Below are positions 9,275-17,628 of a stretch of DNA of 64,000 nucleotides, piece after piece. The stretch covers positions 186,001-250,000 of the forward strand of contig CALSTO010000001.1 in NCBI GenBank assembly GCA_943789295.1, in the 5' to 3' direction. Position 1 is the stretch's first letter, and the number at the start of each line of letters is the position of its first letter. The position numbers and the translations under genes are program-made. A model generated the notes under the pieces. That model was not told the origin of the DNA, searched no databases, and saw nothing but the letters and a program-made list of their open reading frames with translations. Source of the stretch: MAG-121220-bin8 sp002700465 (GTDB lineage: Bacteria; Bacteroidota; Bacteroidia; Flavobacteriales; Flavobacteriaceae).

Positions 9275-9736
9275 ATGAAATTAAAACAAGTTTTATTTTT
9301 ATTGTTTTTAATTGTGGGTTGTAACTATAATCCAAATAATTCAACATATACAGCTCCTGAAGTTAAGTGGACAAGTAATGATGAACATCCTTCAATAGAA
9401 AATTGTGATGAATATGAAAATGAAATTGAAAGAAAAAATTGTTTTAATTTAAAACTTACTAGCTTGATTTATTCGAACATTAATTTAGATGACATATTAG
9501 TTTCAAAAAAACTTAACGATACTGTATTTCTTTCATTATTAGTTGACGAACAAGGTAAACTTTCGTTATTAAGTTTAGGTAATGCTAAAAACATTACAAA
9601 TGAGATACCCAATATCGAATTAATCATAAAAAATTCATTAAATAATATTTCCTCTTTATATCCAGCTACCAAAACTAATTTTGGTATACCTGTAAGCACT
9701 AAATTTCAGTTACCTTTAATATTAAAATCAAACTAA
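9275..9736 (+). CDS. small lipoprotein with a TonB-C-like C-terminus
   Basis: 153 residues. A lipoprotein signal ends at Cys16 (FLIVGC). The region after about residue 95 reads like a reduced TonB C-terminal domain: LSLLVDEQGKLSLLSLG followed later by PVSTKFQLPLIL, the usual 'receive a partner strand' end. There is no transmembrane anchor or proline linker, so it is not a normal energy-transducing TonB. It precedes ruvC by 6 bases. The function is unknown. The domain likeness is my reading of the pattern and is uncertain. Confidence 0.6.
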   Translation: MKLKQVLFLLFLIVGCNYNPNNSTYTAPEVKWTSNDEHPSIENCDEYENEIERKNCFNLKLTSLIYSNINLDDILVSKKLNDTVFLSLLVDEQGKLSLLSLGNAKNITNEIPNIELIIKNSLNNISSLYPATKTNFGIPVSTKFQLPLILKSN

Positions 9737-9742
9737 TATAAG

Positions 9743-10306
9743 TTGAAAGCTCAAAGGGAAAAAATAATTTTAGGTATTGATCCAGGCACAACAATTATGG
9801 GATTTGGATTAATAAAAGTAGTTGATAATAAAATGAGTTTTCTTTTACTGAACGAACTTGTTTTAAATAAATTCGATGATCATTATCTAAGATTAAAACA
9901 TATTTTTGAAAGAACCCTAGATTTGATAGATAAATATCATCCAGATGAAATTGCAATTGAAGCTCCTTTTTTTGGTAAAAACGTTCAATCTATGCTTAAG
10001 TTAGGTAGGGCACAAGGCGTGGCAATGGCTGCTGGACTTTCTAAAGAAATTCCAATAACTGAGTATTCACCTAAAAAAATTAAAATGTCTATTACTGGTA
10101 GTGGGAATGCATCTAAAGAACAAGTTGCTAAAATGCTTCAAAGTTTACTTGTAATAAAAAAGTTACCAAAAAATTTAGATTCTACAGATGGACTAGCTGC
10201 AGCAGTATGTCATTTCTATAATCAAAATAATAAATTAAGTTCTGAAAAAAATTATTCTGGTTGGAGTGCGTTTGTTAAACAAAATGAAAAAAGAATTAAG
10301 AAGTAA
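9743..10306 (+). CDS. ruvC: crossover junction endodeoxyribonuclease RuvC
   Basis: The Holliday junction resolvase, 187 residues. It has the RNase-H-fold acidic residues: the first Asp in GIDPGTTIMGFG, the Glu in IAIEAPFFGKNVQS, and the last Asp in DSTDGLAAAVCH. YSPKKIKMSITGSGNASKEQV (quoted in part) is the usual basic strand and helix. The start is TTG at 9743, as no ATG lies closer to the conserved beginning. The protein works with RuvAB, which are not in this window. Confidence 0.95.
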   Translation: MKAQREKIILGIDPGTTIMGFGLIKVVDNKMSFLLLNELVLNKFDDHYLRLKHIFERTLDLIDKYHPDEIAIEAPFFGKNVQSMLKLGRAQGVAMAAGLSKEIPITEYSPKKIKMSITGSGNASKEQVAKMLQSLLVIKKLPKNLDSTDGLAAAVCHFYNQNNKLSSEKNYSGWSAFVKQNEKRIKK

Positions 10307-10347
10307 TGATTTTATGTAAACTGCTTTTTAATCTAAAATAATTTTCT

Positions 10348-11475
10348 GTGTCAGGAATATACGTACATATACCTTATTGTAAACAAGCCTGTCATTACTG
10401 CAACTATCATTTTTCAACTTCATTAAAGAATAAGGAAAGTGTGATTAGTGCAATGTTAAAAGAAATTGAAATTAAATCTATTGGAAATAATGATTTGATT
10501 CAAACTATTTATTTTGGGGGTGGAACACCATCATTTTTCGATACTAAAGAAATAAATAAAATAATTAATTCAATTTTCGAAAAATTTAAAATTTCTGATA
10601 AGCCTGAAATAACTTTAGAGGCAAATCCTGATGATCTGTCTAATACTAAACTTATAGAATTGTCTCAGAGTTATATAAATAGATTAAGTATTGGTGTTCA
10701 ATCATTTAATGATGATGAGCTAAAACTTATGAATAGATCTCACAGTTCCGAAGAAGCCAAAAAATGTATTGATAATTCTTTAAAATATTATAACAATATT
10801 TCTATTGATTTAATATTTGGTATGCCTAATAGTAATTTAAAAACTTGGGAATCTAATTTAGATTACGTTACTAATTGGAATCTTAATCATATGTCTGCAT
10901 ACGCTTTGACTGTTGAACCAAAAACTGCTTTGGAATCATTTGTGAAAAAAAATATTATTAAACCATTAAATGAAGACTTGGTGTTTGAACAACACGAACT
11001 TATGTGTAATAAAATGTCAAAGCACGAATATGTGAATTATGAATTATCAAGTTTTGCAAAAAAAGGATATTTTTCAAGAAATAATTCTGCATATTGGCTG
11101 CGAAAAAAATATATTGGAATAGGTCCTTCAGCTCACAGTTTTGATGGATTCCAAAGAACTTGGAATGTATCAAACAACTCATTATATGTTAAAGACATCA
11201 GTAAAAACAAAATGTTTTCTGGAAAAGAAAAGCTTTCAATTATAGATAAATACAATGAATATGTAATGACCGGCTTAAGAACTAAATGGGGGATATCTCT
11301 AACATATTTGGAAAATAACTTTGGTCTTTATTACAAAAATAATTTCGAAAATAGGATTTTAAAATATGTAAACACATCTCTTGTAGTAGTTAATGACGAT
11401 ATTTTTACTACAACAATTAAAGGTAAATTTCTAGCAGACGGAATTGCATCTGAATTATTTATGATTAATCCTTAG
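10348..11475 (+). CDS. hemW: radical SAM family heme chaperone HemW
   Basis: 375 residues starting at a GTG. Residues 11, 15 and 18 form the radical SAM CxxxCxxC motif (PYCKQACHYCNY). Position 20 is Tyr, as in HemW, whereas coproporphyrinogen dehydrogenase HemN has a fourth Cys there. FGGGTPSFF and LEANPDDL follow, then RLSIGVQSFND and HMSAYALTVEP, all typical of HemW. The C-terminal HemW domain ends near FLADGIASELF. HemW is thought to insert heme into client proteins. The 3' end overlaps the convergent M20 peptidase gene by 11 bases. Confidence 0.93.
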   Translation: MSGIYVHIPYCKQACHYCNYHFSTSLKNKESVISAMLKEIEIKSIGNNDLIQTIYFGGGTPSFFDTKEINKIINSIFEKFKISDKPEITLEANPDDLSNTKLIELSQSYINRLSIGVQSFNDDELKLMNRSHSSEEAKKCIDNSLKYYNNISIDLIFGMPNSNLKTWESNLDYVTNWNLNHMSAYALTVEPKTALESFVKKNIIKPLNEDLVFEQHELMCNKMSKHEYVNYELSSFAKKGYFSRNNSAYWLRKKYIGIGPSAHSFDGFQRTWNVSNNSLYVKDISKNKMFSGKEKLSIIDKYNEYVMTGLRTKWGISLTYLENNFGLYYKNNFENRILKYVNTSLVVVNDDIFTTTIKGKFLADGIASELFMINP

Positions 11476-12856
11476 ATAAATTAGTGAAATGATAATAGAA
11501 TTTTGAAATTGTTTCAATTCCTAGTAAAAAATTTGAAACCCCGTAGTGTTCATTAGGTGAATGAATTGCATCACTATCTAATCCAAATCCCATTAAAATA
11601 GTTTTGCTATTTAGTTCTTGTTCAAAAAGTGCTATTATTGGAATACTCCCTCCATCTCTAGTAGCAATTGGTTTTTTGTCAAAAACATCTTCATAAGCTT
11701 TACTAGCAGCTTCAAAACCAATTGTATCTGTTGGGGCAACATAAGGTTGTCCACCGTGATGTTCTGTTACTTTTACACTAACCGTGTTAGGTGCAATATT
11801 GGTAATATGTTCAGTAAATAATTTATTAATTCTTTTCCAATTTTGTCCTGGAACTAATCTCATGGAAATTTTAGCAAAAGCTTTACTAGGTAGTACAGTT
11901 TTAGCGCCCTCTTCTGTATAGCCTCCCCATATTCCATTTACATCTAAAGCTGGTCTAATTGATTGTCTTTCTATTGTAGAATAGCCTAACTCTCCGTGTT
12001 CTTGTTTAAGACCTATAGAATTTTTGAATTCATCAATATCGAAAGGAGCTGAATTCATTTTTTTTCTATCATCATCAGAAACTTTAATCACATTATCATA
12101 AAAGCCCGGAATAGTAATTTTATTATTTGAATCGTGGAGCTCATTAATAATTTTAGATAAAACATTTATTGGATTAGCTACAGTTCCTCCGTAATGACCT
12201 GAATGTAAATCTCTATTAGGGCCTGTTAATTCAACCTCCATATAAGACAATCCTCTTAAACCTGTGGTTATTGAAGGAATTGTTTTACTAATCATTCCTG
12301 TATCTGAAACTAATATTATATCATTAGATAATTTTTCTTTATTTAGTCTTACAAATAATTCAAGATTATCACTCCCAACTTCTTCTTCACCTTCAATCAT
12401 AAATTTAACATTACAAGGCAAGTCACCATTTTCAATCATTACCTCAAGAGCTTTCAAGTGCATAAACATTTGACCTTTATCATCACATGCTCCTCTTGCA
12501 AAAATTGCTCCCTCTGGATGTATTTCTGTTTTTTTGATGTAGGGGTTGAAAGGATCTTGGTCCCAAAGATCTATAGGGTCTACAGGTTGAACATCATAAT
12601 GACCATATATTAATATAGTAGGAAGTTCAGTATTGATTATTTTTTCTCCATAAACAATCGGATGTCCGTCAGTTTCACAAATTTCACAATTATCTAAATT
12701 TAATTTTATAAAATGTTTTTTAATTAATTCCGCTGCTGACCTTACATCAGAATCATGTTCAGATTTTGCACTTACAGATGGAACTCTTAATAATTCAAAC
12801 AATTCGTTTATGAAACGATTTTTATTTTTTTCGATATAGTTTTTGAAATTTTTCAC
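11465..12856 (-). CDS. M20 family dipeptidase
   Basis: A 463-residue metallopeptidase of the M20/M28 clan, carnosinase/PepV-like in size. Metal and catalytic motifs are in order: LIYGHYDVQPVDP with the first metal His, then GACDDKGQ, then MIEGEEEVGS with the catalytic Glu pair, then LVSDTG, and a C-terminal His in AIHSPNEHYG. A dimerisation lid lies between about residues 205 and 360. It has no signal peptide and probably splits dipeptides in the cytoplasm. It is a single-gene unit facing tRNA-Leu across a 97-base gap. Confidence 0.9.
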   Translation of the reverse strand: MKNFKNYIEKNKNRFINELFELLRVPSVSAKSEHDSDVRSAAELIKKHFIKLNLDNCEICETDGHPIVYGEKIINTELPTILIYGHYDVQPVDPIDLWDQDPFNPYIKKTEIHPEGAIFARGACDDKGQMFMHLKALEVMIENGDLPCNVKFMIEGEEEVGSDNLELFVRLNKEKLSNDIILVSDTGMISKTIPSITTGLRGLSYMEVELTGPNRDLHSGHYGGTVANPINVLSKIINELHDSNNKITIPGFYDNVIKVSDDDRKKMNSAPFDIDEFKNSIGLKQEHGELGYSTIERQSIRPALDVNGIWGGYTEEGAKTVLPSKAFAKISMRLVPGQNWKRINKLFTEHITNIAPNTVSVKVTEHHGGQPYVAPTDTIGFEAASKAYEDVFDKKPIATRDGGSIPIIALFEQELNSKTILMGFGLDSDAIHSPNEHYGVSNFLLGIETISKFYYHFTNLSKD

Positions 12857-12937
12857 TTTAAATATTTTGTGTAAATGTAACTAAATCTTGTTTTTTAACA
12901 TAGTAAATTTCATAGTGATATTTTATACAATCTTGCT

Positions 12938-12945
12938 TATATTTG
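12938..12945 (+). promoter_or_regulatory. -7 box of tRNA-Leu
   Basis: TATATTTG matches TANNTTTG and lies 8 bases before the tRNA. No clear -33 TTTG is seen. Confidence 0.5.
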
Positions 12946-12953
12946 CCTGCTTT

Positions 12954-13035
12954 GCGGGTGTGGTGAAATTGGTAGACACGCTAGACTTAGGATCTAGTGC
13001 TTAACGGCTTGGGGGTTCGAGTCCCTTCACCCGCA
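12954..13035 (+). tRNA. tRNA-Leu(UAG)
   Basis: An 82-base class II tRNA. The acceptor stem GCGGGTG pairs with CACCCGC and the discriminator is A. The anticodon stem CTAGA/TCTAG holds loop CTTAGGA with anticodon TAG. The long variable arm (TGCTTAACGGCTT region) is the mark of tRNA-Leu. The T arm has GGTTCGAGTCC. A strong terminator follows directly. Confidence 0.97.
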
Positions 13036-13037
13036 CA

Positions 13038-13068
13038 AAAAAAACCTTTACATAGTAAAGGTTTTTTT
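13038..13068 (+). terminator. terminator after tRNA-Leu
   Basis: A 14-bp perfect stem (A7-CCTTTAC with GTAAAGG-T7) and a 3-base ATA loop, ending in seven T. It begins 3 bases after the tRNA. Confidence 0.85.
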
Positions 13069-13168
13069 GTTTCTTATCATTTCTGTTTAACTTAGTTTTA
13101 ATAGTAAAGTTAATTAAATCGATTAATAGCATGATTTTTGAAATAATCTTGAGTATATTAAAGTCAAT

Positions 13169-15301
13169 ATGAAAAAAATATTTATTACGCTTTTTGTTTC
13201 ATTAACTTTTATTTTTATAAGTTGGAAATATCACGAGGTTAAGTTTGACGATCCAAACAAGGACAAGCTATTAATAGAGCTTCTTAAATATGTTTTAGAG
13301 AAAGGCCATTATCAATCTCAAGATATTAATGATCAGTTATCACTCAAAGTATTTAATAGTTATTTAGAAATGATTGATCCTCAGAAAAAATATTTTTTGA
13401 ATTCAGATTTAAAAGAATTTAAAAAATATGAAAAATCAATTGATGATCAATGGCTTAGTTATGATTTGACTTTTTTCAATTTAACTTATAATAGACTCAT
13501 TCAGAGAATAAATGAAGTGGAAATGTTTATGCCTTCTTTGTTTGAAAAAACATTTGAATTTGATAGCGAAGAAAATATAAATGTAGATTTTGAAAATTTA
13601 TCATTTCCTAAAAATGATAAAGAAAGAAAAGAAAGATGGAGAAAACAGGTAAAATTTTCAATGCTAGATTTATATGATATAAAAATTTTAGATCAAAAAA
13701 AGTTGCTAGAATCTAACAAAGACTATGAGAAAAAATCTGATTCTGATTTAAGAGAAGAATCTCTAGTAATAGTAAAGGATAATATCAATGATATTTTTGA
13801 TCTAATGAATGACTTGGAAAGAAAAGATTGGTTCTCAAATTATGTTAATTCATTTGTTACTCAATATGATCCCCACACTCTTTATTTTAAACCTGAAGAT
13901 AAAGATCGTTTTGATGTTAATATTTCTGGGAGATTTGATGGAATCGGAGCCAGACTACAAAAACGTGATGGTGGAATTGAAATTGTTCAAATTATCTTAG
14001 GAGGTCCGCTTTGGAAAGATAAAAAAATAGAAGCTGGTGATGAAATAATCAAGGTTGGTGAACCCGGAAAAGATCCTGTCAATGTTATAGGGATGAGAAT
14101 TGATGATGCAATTAAATTAATTAAAGGTCCAAAAGGTACTGTAGTCGAATTAACTGTTCGTCGTAAATCTGATAATGAAATTAAAACTTTTCCAATTACA
14201 AGAGATGAAGTTGTTTTAGAAGAGAGCTATGCAAAATCTACACTAATTAAAAAAAATAATAAAACTTATGGTCTTATAACTTTACCTAAGTTTTATGTTG
14301 ATTTTAACGATTACAAAGAGATTAACTGCGCTTCTGATGTAAAAAAAGAAATCATAAATTTAAAAAAAGAAGGTATTGAAGGTCTTGTTTTAGATTTAAG
14401 AAATAACGGAGGAGGTGCACTTCAAACTGTTGTTGACATGACTGGTTTATTTATTGAAACTGGTCCAATCGTGCAGGTCAAATCCATTGGAAATAGAAAA
14501 AAAGTTTTATATGATAAAGACCCTTCTGTTATTTGGGATGGACCATTAGTTATTTTAGTTAATCAAATGTCTGCTTCTGCGTCAGAAATTATGGCAGCTG
14601 CTTTACAAGATTATGAAAGAGCAGTAGTTATTGGAAGCGACAATACCTTTGGAAAAGGTACAGTACAAAATGTGTTAGATTTAAATAGGTTTTTATCAAA
14701 TAGTGACTTTGATTTAGGTGCTCTAAAAATAACAACTGAAAAATTTTATAGAATTAATGGCGGCTCTGTCCAACTTAAAGGAGTTGAAAGTGATATTGTA
14801 ACTCCTAATACATATTCACATATTGAAATTGGTGAGGCAGATGAAAAAAATCCTCTAAAGTGGGATCAGATAGATAAAGCACAATTTAGAAAATGGAATG
14901 GATATTACAATCTAGAAAGTGTTATTAATGATTCTAAATTAAGGATTTCAAAAAACGAGTTATTTAATCTTATTGATCAAAATGCTAAGTGGTTTTCTGA
15001 AAGAAGAAAAAATAAAAGTTATTCTTTAAATTATAATACTTTTAAAAATGAACAGAACAATAATAAATTAAAACTTAAGAAATTTGATAGAATTAAAGAT
15101 TATAATAATAATTTGAATTTTGATCTTTTGAGCGATCAATCATCCAAAATTAAAGACTCTGAAGAATATAAAGAAAATCGAAAGAGATGGCACAATAGAT
15201 TAAGATCTGATATCTATATTAACGAAAGTATTAATGTTTTATTAAATTTAAAAACAAAGAAAATAGAAAAAAATAATAATATTTTAGCTAAAGTTGGTTA
15301 A
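13169..15301 (+). CDS. prc: carboxy-terminal (tail-specific) processing protease, S41
   Basis: A 710-residue periplasmic protease that trims or degrades proteins from their C-termini. An N-terminal anchor or signal lies at residues 3-19. The helical Tsp N-domain follows to about 240. The PDZ domain is at about 255-340 (FDGIGARLQ, KIEAGDEIIKVG). The S41 domain has LDLRNNGGGAL near 408, SASASE with the catalytic Ser at 470, and TFGKGTVQ with Lys496. The Ser-Lys gap is one residue longer than in E. coli Tsp. A C-terminal DUF3340-like part ends the protein. The stop overlaps the permease start by one base. Confidence 0.92.
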   Translation: MKKIFITLFVSLTFIFISWKYHEVKFDDPNKDKLLIELLKYVLEKGHYQSQDINDQLSLKVFNSYLEMIDPQKKYFLNSDLKEFKKYEKSIDDQWLSYDLTFFNLTYNRLIQRINEVEMFMPSLFEKTFEFDSEENINVDFENLSFPKNDKERKERWRKQVKFSMLDLYDIKILDQKKLLESNKDYEKKSDSDLREESLVIVKDNINDIFDLMNDLERKDWFSNYVNSFVTQYDPHTLYFKPEDKDRFDVNISGRFDGIGARLQKRDGGIEIVQIILGGPLWKDKKIEAGDEIIKVGEPGKDPVNVIGMRIDDAIKLIKGPKGTVVELTVRRKSDNEIKTFPITRDEVVLEESYAKSTLIKKNNKTYGLITLPKFYVDFNDYKEINCASDVKKEIINLKKEGIEGLVLDLRNNGGGALQTVVDMTGLFIETGPIVQVKSIGNRKKVLYDKDPSVIWDGPLVILVNQMSASASEIMAAALQDYERAVVIGSDNTFGKGTVQNVLDLNRFLSNSDFDLGALKITTEKFYRINGGSVQLKGVESDIVTPNTYSHIEIGEADEKNPLKWDQIDKAQFRKWNGYYNLESVINDSKLRISKNELFNLIDQNAKWFSERRKNKSYSLNYNTFKNEQNNNKLKLKKFDRIKDYNNNLNFDLLSDQSSKIKDSEEYKENRKRWHNRLRSDIYINESINVLLNLKTKKIEKNNNILAKVG

Positions 15302-16377
15302 TGAAATTTTTTAAAAACACAGTATCTCTAAATAATATAGGTATTATTTTAAGTTCTTGTTTTGTTTTGTTTTGCCTTCTTGTATCTCTTTTTTCATACG
15401 TTTTTATTCCTGATAGCTCAAGGTTTTCAAATCAGATGCATTTGCCAATCAATTCTAAAAGCCCAGGTTTTAAGGCAAGTTTTATAATAGTCCCAAATAA
15501 TAGTAATAATCAACAATCTTTTTTGAGTAAGTTATTTACTGGAAATAAGTATCCCGATACTGAAATTTTAATTTCTAATTTTCAATTGTCAAAAAATAGT
15601 ATAAAATATTCTGATCTGTCAAATGACGGAATTATAAAATCTATTCCTTTTACTGATTTTCCTTCAAATTTAACTTCAAATCAAATTATAGAAAAATTCT
15701 TGATTAAAAGAAATTATATTTTTGGCACTGACAATTATGGAAGAGATGTTTTTGGTAGAGTCATGTTAGGAACTAGAGTATCTATGTCCATTGGTATAGT
15801 TGCAGTCTTGATTTCTTTGTTGATAGGATTACTTATAGGACTAACCAGTGGATATTATGGGGGTTTGACCGACAAAATATTAATGATGGTTATTAATATT
15901 TTTTGGTCTATTCCTACTCTTTTATTAGTTATTGCATTTTCTTTAGCTCTAGGTAAAGGTTTTTGGCAGGTGTATGTAGCTGTTGGTTTAACAATGTGGG
16001 TTGAAGTCGCTAGAATTGTTCGTGGACAAGTTATATCCGAAAAAAATAAAGATTATATTATTGCAACCAAAGTGTTAGGGTTTTCTGACTCAAGAGTTTT
16101 TTTTAAGCATTTAATTCCAAATATTATAGGTCCTATTTTAATTATTTCTGCTGCAAATTTCGCTTCAGCTATCTTAATAGAAAGTGGTTTAAGTTTTTTA
16201 GGTATTGGAACTCAACCACCTATTCCTAGCTGGGGATCGATGATTAAAGATAATTATCAATATATTATTTTAGGGAAGGCTTATCTTGCAGTTATTCCAG
16301 GTATTGCTATTATGTTATTGGTTACTAGTTTTATGTTTTTAGGAAATAATTTGGAAGAATATTTTAAATCTAAATAA
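15301..16377 (+). CDS. ABC transporter permease, oligopeptide/dipeptide (OppC/DppC) type
   Basis: 358 residues with an N-terminal helix, a periplasmic insert (about 40-135), and five helices in a BPD_transp_1 domain. The cytoplasmic EAA loop reads ARIVRGQVISEKNKDYIIATKVLG (quoted in part in families) near residue 245, and GLSFLGIGTQPPIPSWGSMI near 300 is the OppC-subgroup mark. It is cut from its usual partners: no OppB, ATPase or binding protein is present. It overlaps prc by one base, an order seen in other Flavobacteria. Its stop is directly adjacent to the rodA stop on the other strand. Confidence 0.88.
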   Translation: MKFFKNTVSLNNIGIILSSCFVLFCLLVSLFSYVFIPDSSRFSNQMHLPINSKSPGFKASFIIVPNNSNNQQSFLSKLFTGNKYPDTEILISNFQLSKNSIKYSDLSNDGIIKSIPFTDFPSNLTSNQIIEKFLIKRNYIFGTDNYGRDVFGRVMLGTRVSMSIGIVAVLISLLIGLLIGLTSGYYGGLTDKILMMVINIFWSIPTLLLVIAFSLALGKGFWQVYVAVGLTMWVEVARIVRGQVISEKNKDYIIATKVLGFSDSRVFFKHLIPNIIGPILIISAANFASAILIESGLSFLGIGTQPPIPSWGSMIKDNYQYIILGKAYLAVIPGIAIMLLVTSFMFLGNNLEEYFKSK

Positions 16378-17628
16378 CTACCATTTACTAGTTCTTTCTG
16401 AGTCTAATTTTATGTAGATAGAGAACAATAAAACAAAAGCCATTAAACTTGACCCTCCATAGCTTAAAAACGGTAGTGGAATTCCAATTGTAGGGACCAA
16501 ACCTATAACCATACCAATATTTATAAAAAAATGTGAAAAAATAATAGTTACGGCTGAGTAAGAATAGATTTTACTGAACAAACTTCTTTGAAGTTCTGCT
16601 CTTTTAGCAATTCTTAGCATCAAAAAAGTGTAAAGAAGAATTATAAATGAAGCTCCTAAAAACCCCCATTCTTCACCAACAGTAGAAAATATGTAATCCG
16701 TATGTTGTTCGGGAACAAAATTTCCTCGAGTTTGAGACCCTTTTAAAAACCCTTCCCCAGTTAATCCGCCAGATGCAAATGCTATTCTTGATTGATTTGT
16801 ATTATATCCAGTCCCTTGATTATCTTGTTTTATTCCCATCACAATATTAAATCTATTTCTGTGACGTTCTTCAAAAATATTATTAAATATAAAATCAACA
16901 GAAAATACAAATACTGAAAAAATTAAACCATAAATAAATATTTTTTTTACAACTTTTTTATTTCTTTTATTTAAAAAAAGAAAAATCAACATTGATGCAA
17001 TTAGAAAAAGAATAACATTTTTTGGAGTTAGTAGAATAGTGGCAAAAAACAATATTATAAATCCTACGAATAGGTTCATATAAATAGAGGGAAGACCTAT
17101 TTTATAAAAAACTAAAATAAAACTTAAGAAAATAATTATAGTTCCCGGATCTGGTTGAAGTATAATTAAAGCTATGGGAATTAAAATTATTAAAAACGAA
17201 TAAAATTGAGTTTTAATTGTTTTAATATTTGAATTAATATCACTTAAGTATTTTGCTAAGGCAAGAGCAGTTATTGGTTTTGCAAATTCACTTGGCTGAA
17301 TACTAAATCCATTTATTTGATACCAAGCCAACGCACCATTAACTTCATTACCAAAAATAAAAAGCCCAATTAAAGACATTATGGAAAGAACATATAAAAT
17401 ACTTGAATATTTTATAAAAAAATTAATGGAAAGAATTTGAATGAATAAGAAAATAAAAACTGAAATAATTGCAAAAAACAATTGTTTTGTAAATGGATTA
17501 AAAGAAAAAATAGAGTCTAATAAATAAATTTGAGATGATGAAAATATATTGCCAAGTCCAAGAGAAATTAGTATGCTAAGAATAATAACACTCGGCCAGT
17601 CTATTTTTTTTATATTGATTTCACTCAT
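16378..17628 (-). CDS. rodA: rod shape-determining protein RodA (SEDS glycosyltransferase)
   Basis: 416 residues, about ten membrane helices. It is the SEDS peptidoglycan polymerase of the elongasome, partner of PBP2. NGFSIQPSEFAKP near residue 108 and PDPGTIIIFLS near 160 are SEDS motifs. The end carries GLVPTIGIPLPFLSYGGSSL, where the family keeps its conserved loop. The gene overlaps mrdA by 8 bases and ends the purH/mreB-to-rodA run. It has a larger middle loop (about residue 255-290) with GYNTNQSRIAFASGGLTGEGF, as in Bacteroidetes. Confidence 0.95.
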   Translation of the reverse strand: MSEINIKKIDWPSVIILSILISLGLGNIFSSSQIYLLDSIFSFNPFTKQLFFAIISVFIFLFIQILSINFFIKYSSILYVLSIMSLIGLFIFGNEVNGALAWYQINGFSIQPSEFAKPITALALAKYLSDINSNIKTIKTQFYSFLIILIPIALIILQPDPGTIIIFLSFILVFYKIGLPSIYMNLFVGFIILFFATILLTPKNVILFLIASMLIFLFLNKRNKKVVKKIFIYGLIFSVFVFSVDFIFNNIFEERHRNRFNIVMGIKQDNQGTGYNTNQSRIAFASGGLTGEGFLKGSQTRGNFVPEQHTDYIFSTVGEEWGFLGASFIILLYTFLMLRIAKRAELQRSLFSKIYSYSAVTIIFSHFFINIGMVIGLVPTIGIPLPFLSYGGSSLMAFVLLFSIYIKLDSERTSKW

